Source: Tectiglobus sp965215755
GTDB lineage: Bacteria > Pseudomonadota > Alphaproteobacteria > Rhizobiales > Hyphomicrobiaceae
Direction: 5' to 3'
Assembly: GCA_965215755.1 (NCBI GenBank)
Contig: OZ244119.1
Coordinates: 1,860,001-1,924,000, forward strand
DNA: 64,000 bases
The stretch's first letter is position 1, and each line of letters begins with the position of its first letter. The notes under the pieces were generated by a model. It was not told where the DNA came from and did not search any database. It saw nothing but the letters and a program-made list of their open reading frames with translations. Shown here one piece after another: positions 1 through 8,422 of this stretch. The position numbers were made by a program, and so were the translations under genes.

Positions 1-201
1 CGCAAATCTAAGTAACCTCATGTCGCTCAGCATGCACTATCGATAAAATAGGCACAACTGACGCAGGGCTTTCTTGTTTAAATTCCTTGGCACTGTCAGC
101 TTGGGTTTCGGGGTATCCGAGGTGGACTTGCCAATCTACGCCACAGGCTCTACCTGCCTGCACTTGTTGCAGCACAGTTCCACCAACATCTGACCACCTG
201 T

Positions 202-1023
202 CTAGCCCCTTATGTCTGGGCCACCTATTTGCGGTTTCTCTAATATCGTTTCAGGCACCGGCGGACGCATGCCGAGAGCGTGGTGCGGGCGGATGTGATT
301 GTATTGCTTGAGCCATCCATCGATGACCACCTGGGCCTGAAGCGTCGTCGCGAACCACTCCGCATTGAGTACCTCGCTGCGTAGCGTACCGTTGAAACGC
401 TCGTTATAGCCATTCTCCCATGGTGACCCTGGATAGATCCTGATTGGTTCGATGCCGACACGCCGGAGCCAGTCCTGGAACGGTGCTGCTGAGAACTCCG
501 GGCCATTGTCTGAACGGATGTAGTCCGGCTTGCCGCGCCTTAGCAGCAGGGGATAGAGCACTTCCAACACGTCAGCTGCACCCATCTTGGCAGCGACCGT
601 GACGCACAGAGCCTCACGCGTATATTCATCGAGCACGGTGAGCATCTTGTAAGGACGCCCATTGCTCAACTTGTCGTGCACAAAGTCGATTGCCCAGATG
701 TGGTTGGGGTACTTCGGTCTCAATCGGATGACCGACGCGTCATGATGATAAAGACGCTTGCGCTTCTTATGCCGGGTCGGCAGTTGCAGCCCCTCCTCGC
801 GCCACAGCCGCTCTATCTTTTTGTGGTTTACACGCCAGCCTTCGGCGGCCAACAACGCACCGATCTTGTGATAACCATAGCGCCCATACTGCTTGGCCAG
901 TCGGATCAGCGCCAGGCGCAAGTCATCATCGTTTTGAAGCTTAGATTTGTACTGCTGCGTCGAGCGTGCGACGCCGACCTCACGGCAGGTGCGTCGCTCT
1001 GATGTGCCGAGCTTTTGACGCAC
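202..1023 (-). CDS. IS3-family transposase OrfB (DDE catalytic domain)
   Basis: The catalytic half of the transposase. An HTH_21-like region (RLAKQYGRYGYHKIGALLAAEGW) precedes the retroviral-integrase-type core. The DDE residues are visible in WAIDFVHD, SDNGPEF and the ENGYNERFNGTLRSE segment. The C-terminus HIRPHHALGMRPP is typical. The listed GTG start at 1023 is nominal: the frame is open upstream to the slippery site at 1071-1077, and the functional product is most likely the OrfAB fusion made by -1 frameshifting. No internal stop or missing catalytic residue is visible. Confidence 0.92.
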   Translation of the reverse strand: MRQKLGTSERRTCREVGVARSTQQYKSKLQNDDDLRLALIRLAKQYGRYGYHKIGALLAAEGWRVNHKKIERLWREEGLQLPTRHKKRKRLYHHDASVIRLRPKYPNHIWAIDFVHDKLSNGRPYKMLTVLDEYTREALCVTVAAKMGAADVLEVLYPLLLRRGKPDYIRSDNGPEFSAAPFQDWLRRVGIEPIRIYPGSPWENGYNERFNGTLRSEVLNAEWFATTLQAQVVIDGWLKQYNHIRPHHALGMRPPVPETILEKPQIGGPDIRG

Positions 1024-1055
1024 ATGGACGATCGCCTGACGAAGATCGTTTGTCG

Positions 1056-1355
1056 TCAGGCCTTCGGCTTTAAAAAATCCAGGCTCTCCTTCAGGATTAG
1101 CTTGTCGAGCTCGAGATCAGCGACGATCTTCTTCAGCCGCTGGTTCTCTTTCTCAAGCGCCTTCAGTTCCGACAGCTGCGACCGCCCCATGCCGCCAAAC
1201 TTCTTGCGCCAGTTATAGTACGTCGCGTCACTCACCCCTGCGGCCCGACACGCCGTTGCGACATCCGCACCACCGGCCAGATGTAGCTCGATCTCACGCA
1301 AAAGCTTCAGGATATCTTCGTCCGAATACCGCTTCCGGGCCATGCCAATCTCCAA
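1056..1355 (-). CDS. IS3-family transposase OrfA (helix-turn-helix protein)
   Basis: A 99-residue protein that binds the IS ends and supplies the N-terminal part of the OrfAB transposase. It begins MARKRYSDEDILKLLREIEL (after a few residues), followed by the helix-turn-helix with VATACRAAGVSDATYYNWRK. A leucine-zipper-like helix (residues about 60-95, LKALEKENQRLKKIV) follows, as is usual for IS3 OrfA. The frame ends just after the T-rich stretch at 1071-1077, where a -1 shift would join it to OrfB. The likely start is the ATG of MARKRYS at about 1343. Confidence 0.9.
   Translation of the reverse strand: MEIGMARKRYSDEDILKLLREIELHLAGGADVATACRAAGVSDATYYNWRKKFGGMGRSQLSELKALEKENQRLKKIVADLELDKLILKESLDFLKPKA
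1071..1077 (-). promoter_or_regulatory. Programmed -1 frameshift slippery heptamer of the IS3 element
   Basis: On the minus strand the heptamer T TTT TTA sits in the orfA frame (GAT TTT TTA AAG), a few codons before the orfA stop. Slipping back one base carries translation into FKAEGLTTNDLRQAIVHV, which continues directly into OrfB. This matches the usual IS3 strategy for making OrfAB. Confidence 0.72.
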
Positions 1356-1787
1356 AACTGCTAACCAAAGGATGGCACTGTTTTAGGGGGCTGAGACACC
1401 TTCATTGGTCACGCATCCGCAGCACAGCTGCATAGACTTACCTTCATATCGAACGAGTATGGTAACGAATTCTGATGAATCTAGGAGCCGCTCTAAGTTG
1501 GTACGCACTATAGAGCCAAATGACTCTATAGGGCCTTCGATATATGAAGCCCGCTCAGCGCCGTCGCCTTCGATTAGTGTGAGTTTCACTCGCATGGCTG
1601 AAAATTGGCAGACGTAATCCGGCAATACCATTACTTATATAGAACAATATCTTCTTTAGCTTGTTTATGATGATGGATTAGATTCCATGAGAAATTGCTC
1701 GGCATTGAAGTCGTGCCACAAGTAACAGTCATCAGGCGCCATCGTCGCGCCCAATCTGCTCGTGAGGCGCGCTGATAACGCCGAAAG

Positions 1788-3596
1788 TTATATCCAGAAG
1801 TAACCTCGAATGAAATTGAGTGCATCACGCACGGCAAGCCAACCAAGCGTTGAAGTACCAATCGCAATTCTGGCAACGCCCTCCATACCTGGTCTCAGCC
1901 CGAGGTCGGCAGTCTTAAGGAACCGCGCATCGACTCGAAAGACTGCACGATTGGTCTGGGCTTCTGATATTGGATGAACACCCGATACTCTAAAAGTTTC
2001 GTGCCTGCCTGGTTGAGCTGCCAGTGCCAACTGGCCTTCTTGGCCCGCGGCGACACTGACAATTCGTCGGTCGGGCACGAAAATCTCAATTTCGAGTGTA
2101 TCGGTATTAGCAATCTCAAATAGAGTCTGCCCGCGACTGACAACCGTGCCCACTCTGTTCTTAATCTCGGCTGAGGTAACAACCCCGCTGATCTGTGGTA
2201 TGATTTTAGCGAGGGTTCTACGCTGTCTCAGGATTTCAATCTCTGCCTTTGCGATATCGGCTTCAAGCCGGGCTCTTTTAACCTTGGCTGGTTCTTGTGC
2301 AACCCTCGCCGCAGAGATTTTTGATTCAGCTACAGCCTGCTTTGCAACGTGGCGTGAAATAGAGAGATCAATTTCTCGCGTAGACAGTTGGGCAAGGACT
2401 GTGTTGTTTTTGCTAACGTGCATGTCAGATTTGACATTTACAGTTTCCAGTACGGCGTCGAACGGCGCGGTTACGACACGCGTTTCACTGGCAACTAATC
2501 GGAACGGTGCTTCAACACGGTCAGGGTAAGGGATAAAAGCACAAAGCAATGCAATGGTCACAAAAGCTACCCCGATGCGTCGATGAAATCCAGTGGAGGC
2601 AAGCAACCGCCGGGCATAGTTCAACGCAGTACCATTGAAAACTCTCAACAACATGACCTTATGAATTTTAGCGATGGCGAGAAACTCTTCTGGAGTGACC
2701 GTCGGTGTATCTGAATTCTTGCCATCGATGTTGACTGGTCCTGCACGCATCGCACAAACAGCTGCCGGCGATCCGTTTGAAGTGAGCACTGCAACGAACC
2801 AGTCTCCGCTAACGTGCACCATATCTAGTTGATGCTGCGCCATTGTTTTTTGAGCATGAATCGCCTGAGTAATTGCTCGTTTCGCATCGCTCAATGCATT
2901 CGATGAGGAGTGTGGCCTACCCGCTTTATTGAAGATGATGCGATTTGGTTTACGTCCAATAACTTGAGCAACAACGAGTTCGGGTAGATCATGCTTTAGG
3001 CAAAGGTCATCAACGATGCTTGTCAGTTTATCGTCTGTCACTAGACCTTGATCGATATCGTGCCACAACTCGATCATGGATGAGGCTTCGCCTGCGAGCA
3101 TTCGCGCAGTGTCCGAGGTTCGATAAGTCGATTTCACAAGCTCAAGTCTCTCGAGAGTCAGAGCGAAAGCAAAAGCTGTACTCCGACCCACTTCGACTGC
3201 GATAAACCATTCGCCCGCCTGCTCATTCCTTAGACCGATAGGCACGACAGCGAGCGCTGTACTGCCTTGACTACAAACCACATGATCGAGATAGAATGCT
3301 CCTTTCTGCGATGCAAATTGCGAAGCGAATTCGATTTTGTGTGTTTCAACCACATCGATGATGCTTTGATCGCCAGCCATCAAGTTCAGCTGTTCAGACT
3401 CTTGGTCATAGATTGCAATTGCCACGGATACGGCATTCACAAGATCGCGAAGCAGATGGATAGTTTGATTGTTTAGTTCCGAGAGGTTCCGGGAATTACG
3501 CATTCCGACTAGCATCTCGGCCAAGCTGGCCTTGGGTCGGCTATCGTCCTCAGTGCCGCAGAGTATGGACACGCTTTTAACGTTCGAGACGCTCAT
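1788..3596 (-). CDS. GAF-like / transmembrane / HlyD membrane-fusion protein
   Basis: A 602-residue protein. Residues 1-335 form a soluble region with GAF-like character (two stretches with alternating strands, e.g. VSVAIAIYDQESEQLNL and WFVAVLTSNGSPAAVCAMR). One transmembrane helix follows at about 343-360 (VAFVTIALLCAFIPY). Then comes an HlyD-type adaptor: a barrel-sandwich half (VVTAPFDAVLETVNV), a short coiled coil (about 410-460), the second half (ISGVVTSAEIKNRVGTVVSRG) and a beta-barrel. The likely role is an inner-membrane adaptor bridging to TolC with a cytosolic sensory head. It is the last of four genes, 14 bp after the periplasmic adaptor. GAF assignment is by fold impression; the HlyD part is clear. 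Confidence 0.82.
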   Translation of the reverse strand: MSVSNVKSVSILCGTEDDSRPKASLAEMLVGMRNSRNLSELNNQTIHLLRDLVNAVSVAIAIYDQESEQLNLMAGDQSIIDVVETHKIEFASQFASQKGAFYLDHVVCSQGSTALAVVPIGLRNEQAGEWFIAVEVGRSTAFAFALTLERLELVKSTYRTSDTARMLAGEASSMIELWHDIDQGLVTDDKLTSIVDDLCLKHDLPELVVAQVIGRKPNRIIFNKAGRPHSSSNALSDAKRAITQAIHAQKTMAQHQLDMVHVSGDWFVAVLTSNGSPAAVCAMRAGPVNIDGKNSDTPTVTPEEFLAIAKIHKVMLLRVFNGTALNYARRLLASTGFHRRIGVAFVTIALLCAFIPYPDRVEAPFRLVASETRVVTAPFDAVLETVNVKSDMHVSKNNTVLAQLSTREIDLSISRHVAKQAVAESKISAARVAQEPAKVKRARLEADIAKAEIEILRQRRTLAKIIPQISGVVTSAEIKNRVGTVVSRGQTLFEIANTDTLEIEIFVPDRRIVSVAAGQEGQLALAAQPGRHETFRVSGVHPISEAQTNRAVFRVDARFLKTADLGLRPGMEGVARIAIGTSTLGWLAVRDALNFIRGYFWI

Positions 3597-3609
3597 AACT
3601 CTTCAATCC

Positions 3610-4422
3610 TCAATGCTGTTGTGATGTGCGAGCGAGGATTGTTATCTGAGCGCCTGCCGGGATACGTCCTTCTCGGTTGTCAATCTCGAATATCGCGCGG
3701 AACGTACGGCTGGCTGGCTCAACACGCTGATCAACATAGCGCAGTGTGGCGACCACGTGCTTGAAAGGTGAGTCGCTGATTTGGACCGTATAACCATGGC
3801 CAACATTGAATTCCAATACTCGGTCAACGGGAATGTATGCAATCGCCTTTAACATAGTTAGGTCGGAAATCGTGATCAGCTGTTCGCTACGCTTCACGGT
3901 AGCGCCAGCGTCAATGTTGATTGCAACGACTTCACCAGAGAATGGTGCATTAATTTGATATTGACTGAGAACTTTTTCTTCAAGAGCAAGTTTTCCGCGC
4001 TCTAGTGCCAATGCATCGGCAGCCAATTTGAGGTCGGCTTCTGCGATGCGAATATCGAATCCAGCTTCCTCAATCTCCCATCGCGGCACAGATCCAGATC
4101 GAGCCATCCGCAATCGTTGATAGCGTTTTTTGGCTCGAGCGAGCTTCTGACTGGCCTTGTCGACCTTCCCCAACTGCGTCGCAGACTTTTGCGTCAGTCG
4201 AACGCGTGCTGCTTGAACTTCGTCATCAAGCCGCAACAGCGCCCGCCCGCGTTTGACGCGCTCACCTTCACTTACGAAGATCTTTGCAACACGCCCATCC
4301 ACCATCGGGTTCAAGGCGACTTGTTGGCCTGGTCGCGTCATAGCTTTCAGTTCCGCCCCTGCGGCAACGGGTGCAGCAGAGAAGTAAACAACAGTCAGTA
4401 TCGCTAAGCCGAGAGCACGCAT
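3610..4422 (-). CDS. HlyD/RND-type periplasmic adaptor protein
   Basis: A 270-residue protein with an N-terminal signal sequence (LGLAILTVVYFSAAPVAAGA). A lipoyl/barrel-sandwich half follows (VDGRVAKIFVSEGERVKRGR), then a coiled-coil hairpin (residues about 75-150), the returning half (INAPFSGEVVAINIDAGATV) and a beta-barrel domain. It is shorter than most RND adaptors. With the GAF-HlyD protein downstream and the HlyD-like tail of the M50 protein upstream, the operon encodes three adaptor-like modules. It probably links inner-membrane components to the TolC-like protein encoded divergently. Spacing is 44 bp from sapC-like and 14 bp to the next gene. Confidence 0.88.
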   Translation of the reverse strand: MRALGLAILTVVYFSAAPVAAGAELKAMTRPGQQVALNPMVDGRVAKIFVSEGERVKRGRALLRLDDEVQAARVRLTQKSATQLGKVDKASQKLARAKKRYQRLRMARSGSVPRWEIEEAGFDIRIAEADLKLAADALALERGKLALEEKVLSQYQINAPFSGEVVAINIDAGATVKRSEQLITISDLTMLKAIAYIPVDRVLEFNVGHGYTVQISDSPFKHVVATLRYVDQRVEPASRTFRAIFEIDNREGRIPAGAQITILARTSQQH

Positions 4423-4465
4423 TCGCTTTGTCCGATGGTGGAGTAATCATCACGTTATCGCCGCA

Positions 4466-5239
4466 TCAATGGACGTTTGATCGATCTTCGATCTTGTTCA
4501 GAGCAAATGACAACTCTTCAAGCTGCCCCAGAGCAGACAAAGAGAAGAGGTGAGCGTAAATTGCACCCATAACCCCGTTGGCTGTGAGTTTTGCAATTGT
4601 TTCTGCCGGCAAAGATCGAAGACGCTGTTCGTCAATGATGCGGAAACCTTTCAATTCAAGCGTGTTGGCGCCTTTTGAAATCTTGATCGACGGATCGACA
4701 AGCAGGTCCAACTCTGCCAACTCACGGCATGTTTGGCGCGTCGTATCGATGCTCTTTTCGTAAGAAACGCAAAAATCCATAATTGATTTTGTAACTTTTG
4801 TTGGCTGGCCGTCCGCAGCAAAAAATGTGTTCGATGACGCGTCCACGACCATTTCAGATTTCATATCAAAGCATAGCGCAAAGTCATTGTTATGTGCTTT
4901 TGCCCGCACCAGCATGAAAGGGTAGCGACGCAAATAGGCTGGAACATAAGTTGTTGTTTTCCATGTCCCACTATCATCGACATAAGGGTTCCGCCCTTGT
5001 TCAACTGAGACCAAAGCTGCTGGCATTGGTGTTTTACCCATTGTGAAAAAGATTGGGTAGTGGCGTTGAGCGGCTGCAAACTCATCAATGGCGAGAGGAA
5101 AACTATTGGAGTTCGCCGCGAAGCCATAGTCTTGCTTTTCGGCAAGTCCGAAGCTGGCATGATGTTCCGCTGTGAGCGGCGTCAATGCTTGGTACAATGG
5201 GGGTAAATTGTCAGTCACGGCTGGAAGAGGCTCAGTCAT
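4466..5239 (-). CDS. SapC family protein
   Basis: A 257-residue soluble protein with the look of the SapC family: an N-terminal LYQALTPLTAEHHASFGLAE, then FPLAIDEFAAAQRHYPIFFT, and a C-terminal LKGFRIIDEQRLRSLPAETI. The name comes from the S-layer export locus of Campylobacter fetus, where sapC neighbours type I secretion genes; its biochemical role is not established as far as I know. Here it lies between the M50 peptidase (27 bp upstream) and an HlyD adaptor (44 bp downstream). That supports a role in handling or exporting the giant surface protein. No signal peptide is seen. Confidence 0.85.
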   Translation of the reverse strand: MTEPLPAVTDNLPPLYQALTPLTAEHHASFGLAEKQDYGFAANSNSFPLAIDEFAAAQRHYPIFFTMGKTPMPAALVSVEQGRNPYVDDSGTWKTTTYVPAYLRRYPFMLVRAKAHNNDFALCFDMKSEMVVDASSNTFFAADGQPTKVTKSIMDFCVSYEKSIDTTRQTCRELAELDLLVDPSIKISKGANTLELKGFRIIDEQRLRSLPAETIAKLTANGVMGAIYAHLFSLSALGQLEELSFALNKIEDRSNVH

Positions 5240-5265
5240 TTGATTGCTCCATTTTGAGGTTGCAG

Positions 5266-7347
5266 TTAGGTCGTTTCGCGAATTCTAAAAGTTTTCTGGA
5301 TCAGTCGTTCAAGCTTGGTCCAATAGATCAATCCCAACGCGCGCGGGGGTCTTTCAAGCCGTGCGTAGAACTGTTTGCCATGCAGCCAAAACGCTCTCGG
5401 CAGTACCGTCTCGGTTAGCACAAGGCCAATCTCGAAGGATTTGGTCGCGAAGGCTCCTGATAGGTTTGAAGGCTGTGCTGCGCCGGCGGTCTGGTTCTGA
5501 GCGGTCGCTGTGATGCTCGCTACCTTGACCGGGAAGAGCCGCTGATCGTTGCTATTAAATCGCACCAATCCTTGCAGTTGAAGTACTTGCTTCGAAGCAT
5601 TTTCGGCCTCGCCTTGGTCGAGCATGGCAACTAAGCGTGGAGGCCCATTCTCTATGAGTGTGCCAAGGGATTGTCTGTTGCTAGGGTCAATCCAAGCGCC
5701 GTGCCAATATCGCTTTTTCTCAGCGATCCACCTACTTTGTGCCACAGCGATAAATCTAAGCTCATTGACTTTGCGCTCCGCCTCTGTGAGTTTGTGTTTC
5801 GCTGCCGCCAGCGCCTTTGACTTGGCCATGAGCTCTTCGGGTCCGTCAATGGCTGCCTCGCGATAACTCAGGCGTGCTAGTTCATACTCATTGTTCGCGA
5901 TTTCTCGCCAATATCGAAGTTCCGGATTTTCGATTGTGTATAGTATTGTGCCAGGCTTAGTAGTCTCTTGCTCGTCGGCTACATCAACTCTGCCAGCTGC
6001 CTCGCTGTAGGTAATTCGCTGTTGGTGTTCGAAATCGACTTGCCCCTTCAATATCAATGGGTCTGCGATCTGGATGAAGGGTATTGTCACCAGAATAACC
6101 GTTGCTGCGGCGATCCTTAGGTGGACAGAGATGGCTCGCTCTGGAGCCGCTTTCAGTGACGAAGTCAATGTTGTTATAAGTGGTCGGATAAAGAGGATCA
6201 TTAGGCCGAGACCAACGACAAGAGTGCCCAACCTTTCATCGAACAAGAATGCAGCATACGCAATCATGGACATCGTTATGCAGCGGTAGCCCAATGATGC
6301 TGCCCAATAACCAATCAGCGGATACTGTCTCGATGAAACAGGAGGGGATGCACCAAGTAGAAAGTGGCCCACCTGACGGGCCACACTATTTGCACGTGTT
6401 GCAAGGTTGGGTTGATCAAAGACATCGGTTAGGACGTAGTAGCCATCGAGACGAATGAGGGGGTTCAAGTTGAACAGTAGCGTTGAAACCCCCGAAACGA
6501 TCATTACTTGCAGCAAAGCCTGCTGGAGTTCACTTTCACCAACAGAGGCCCAGAGCAAAGTAGCTACGAAGGCGACCCAGGTTTCAAGGTACATTCCAGC
6601 CATGCCAATTGCAGCACGACGCCACTTGCTTTTGAGTGACCAGGACGCTGTTGTGTTTGTAAATGGCAAAGGCAGAAGGAAAAAGAGTACAACACCAGCC
6701 CTGATTGGTGGAACACGCTCGCCCTCAGCCTCCATGAAATGAGCCATGGCCAAGGCGTGTCCAACTTCATGAATTGCTTTGAGTAGCAACAAGACGATTG
6801 TGAGCGTCAAAAGAGTGGATGGGCTTAGCGGGTCAATCCGTGAAAAATTGGCAACCAACGTATCGGTGTTGGAGAGAATGCTGTTCAAAGCGAGCAGGCC
6901 GAGACATACAAACAATACTATGCCGGTTCGGCTGAACAGCCATCGTGTCAATGGGGTGCTTTGCCAATAGACCCAACCAATCTCGAGTAGTTCAATTTTA
7001 GCGAAAGCTAGCCGGCTTTCTAGTGGAGGCTTGGGCTTCACATTCTTACTGCCTGCACTTACCTCGGGGCTCCCACGACCTGTTTCAAGTATGCCAGCTT
7101 CGAGGAGGACGGGTAGGGTTTTTAGAACTTGACCTTGAGCTGCTGGACTTGCTGCTAAAGCCTCGGCAACAGTGCAACCTGAAGAGAGCTCTTGTAGGAA
7201 ACCATGAGTTATCGGGTCAGTCGCATAGTATGCACCTGTTAGGTCGTTGTGGTAGATATAAACGGTATCTCCAGCCATCTCAGAGGCGCGCCACCGTGTG
7301 CTCGCTGCGACGACAAGATCGATCTGGGAATTGCTCGTGCTGGACAT
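5266..7347 (-). CDS. M50-family membrane zinc peptidase with PqqD-like and HlyD-like regions
   Basis: About 693 residues. Residues 15-95 resemble a PqqD-like winged-helix binding domain. A site-2-protease-type membrane core follows, with HEVGH at 193-197 and the second zinc motif NPLIRLDGYY at 295-304, so the catalytic set is present. Further membrane helices run to about 425. The C-terminal third (about 440-690) has adaptor character: barrel-sandwich strands (GRVDVADEQETTKPGTILY), a helical hairpin (NNEYELARLSYREAAI) and a barrel. ATG 7347 is chosen over a TTG at 7362; neither has a good ribosome site. It is the first gene of the export operon. It may process or escort the giant protein; this is inferred. 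Confidence 0.87.
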   Translation of the reverse strand: MSSTSNSQIDLVVAASTRWRASEMAGDTVYIYHNDLTGAYYATDPITHGFLQELSSGCTVAEALAASPAAQGQVLKTLPVLLEAGILETGRGSPEVSAGSKNVKPKPPLESRLAFAKIELLEIGWVYWQSTPLTRWLFSRTGIVLFVCLGLLALNSILSNTDTLVANFSRIDPLSPSTLLTLTIVLLLLKAIHEVGHALAMAHFMEAEGERVPPIRAGVVLFFLLPLPFTNTTASWSLKSKWRRAAIGMAGMYLETWVAFVATLLWASVGESELQQALLQVMIVSGVSTLLFNLNPLIRLDGYYVLTDVFDQPNLATRANSVARQVGHFLLGASPPVSSRQYPLIGYWAASLGYRCITMSMIAYAAFLFDERLGTLVVGLGLMILFIRPLITTLTSSLKAAPERAISVHLRIAAATVILVTIPFIQIADPLILKGQVDFEHQQRITYSEAAGRVDVADEQETTKPGTILYTIENPELRYWREIANNEYELARLSYREAAIDGPEELMAKSKALAAAKHKLTEAERKVNELRFIAVAQSRWIAEKKRYWHGAWIDPSNRQSLGTLIENGPPRLVAMLDQGEAENASKQVLQLQGLVRFNSNDQRLFPVKVASITATAQNQTAGAAQPSNLSGAFATKSFEIGLVLTETVLPRAFWLHGKQFYARLERPPRALGLIYWTKLERLIQKTFRIRETT

Positions 7348-8422
7348 TGCGTCGTGACCCAATTGTGGTCAGGCGAGCAAACCAAGTTATGGCTAACAAT
7401 CTCTAAACCAATGTCCTGATCTGAATAGGATTACCTTTATAGAAGGGATAGTGAATTAGGAATTCGTTGCAAATGCTGCCTGCTGAGCGTTTTCGCGAGG
7501 GACTCGTACTGCATACCCGTCTGATTGACGCGACTGTTGGTTTGCCTCTCATCGTACAGTTCGCACGACCCTGGGACGCAACGTCTAGTTGAGACTCTCA
7601 TGCAGCTGACTCCATGAAGCCCGCCTCACCCGGAGACAGCAGCACCATAATAGCACCAAGCTGACTTTCCTCGAGCCAACGGAAGCGGTCATTTTGCCAA
7701 CCGTGAGAAGTGTCGGTGAGAGTTGTGTTAACGCCCTCCCAGAAACAATCAACGAGCTGTGTAAGCAGGCTCTGATCGATCAGTATGGATCGCAGCCCAC
7801 TTAGAAAGTCGCCAAATACGCAACGCTCGAACGGGTCGGTTGGTTCAGCGTCTTGCGCAGGCGATCAGCGACGTGGCGCTGGCTGAAGCAGATTGCACCT
7901 CCTATGTAAGCCTGGAGGAATTGCAGGTTGCAACCTGATCGGAACGAAACAGCCTCTGGGGAAATCCTGGTAGTAGAGGTATCGGGCGACCTTAGGCTCA
8001 AGCGGCAATCGCTATAGTCTCACAACACTTCGAAAGGAGCAGCCCAGAGCAGATCGATCGCGGTACTCGAGGTTCTAAGGAGACATACGCTGGTATTGTT
8101 CAGATTTGAGCAATTAATACTTCCATCTATTTTAAGAATATTAGAATTCACACTTTGATGCGCATTTAAGGTGCCGACTGATCTTATTATAAAAATGTAC
8201 GTTTCACTTATGCTTAAATGATGGGTAATTCGTTGCCAATTCGCTACTGGAATCATTTAATTCGTTAGGAAACGAAGAGTTTGCCACGCGAATCAGTTAG
8301 CTCATAACCGCTTCAATGAGGAGTACCGCTTTAAATCTGTGGCTTGAGTTAACCTTTGAGAACAAGACGTTAATAAGACCTTACCGTCGGTAACAAAAGA
8401 TAAACCAAGGACACAGAATAAT
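7348..8422. other. 1.07-kb divergent intergenic region between export operon and tolC-like gene
   Basis: I see no convincing gene here. It must hold the promoters of the two divergent transcription units. Close to the tolC-like gene there is a perfect short palindrome TTACCGTCGGTAA (8381-8393), a possible operator. A minus-strand frame is open from 7864 to a TAG at 7586-7588, about 92 codons, with no usable start; it could be a gene remnant or chance. AT-rich sequence at 8100-8260 may contain promoter elements, but I cannot place them. Confidence 0.55.

Larger units (their letters stand above)
199..1398 (-). mobile_element. IS3-family insertion sequence, about 1.2 kb, apparently complete
   Basis: The element carries orfA and orfB in the IS3 arrangement on the minus strand. 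Its ends are imperfect inverted repeats: TGTCTAGCCCC from 199 and, read from the right end at 1398, TGTCTCAGCCCC. A flanking CACC (195-198, 1397-1400) fits a short target duplication, but one copy overlaps the last bases of the right repeat, so the exact boundary is ambiguous by 2 bp. Both reading frames are intact and a slippery heptamer is present, so the copy may still be active. It interrupts a 97-codon gene. Confidence 0.88.
136..1631 (-). pseudogene. Small gene split by IS3 insertion (97-aa protein before insertion)
   Basis: The 5' part reads from 1631 down to about 1397 and now runs into the IS end, where it stops. If the IS and one copy of the 4-bp flanking repeat CACC (195-198 and 1397-1400) are removed, the frame continues without a stop from 194 to a TAG at 136-138, giving 97 codons. 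The rebuilt C-terminus is cysteine rich (LCCGCVTNEGG, then ELCCNKCRQ). I recognise no family. ATG 1595 is an alternative start. It lies 157 bp downstream of the adaptor operon on the same strand, so it may have been co-transcribed with it. Open-frame continuation is seen in the sequence; function is unknown. Confidence 0.7.

Noticed and set aside
7586..7864. Minus-strand open stretch of about 92 codons in the divergent gap
   Set aside because: It has protein-like composition, but no start codon near its beginning and no recognised family. It may be a decayed gene, but chance cannot be excluded.
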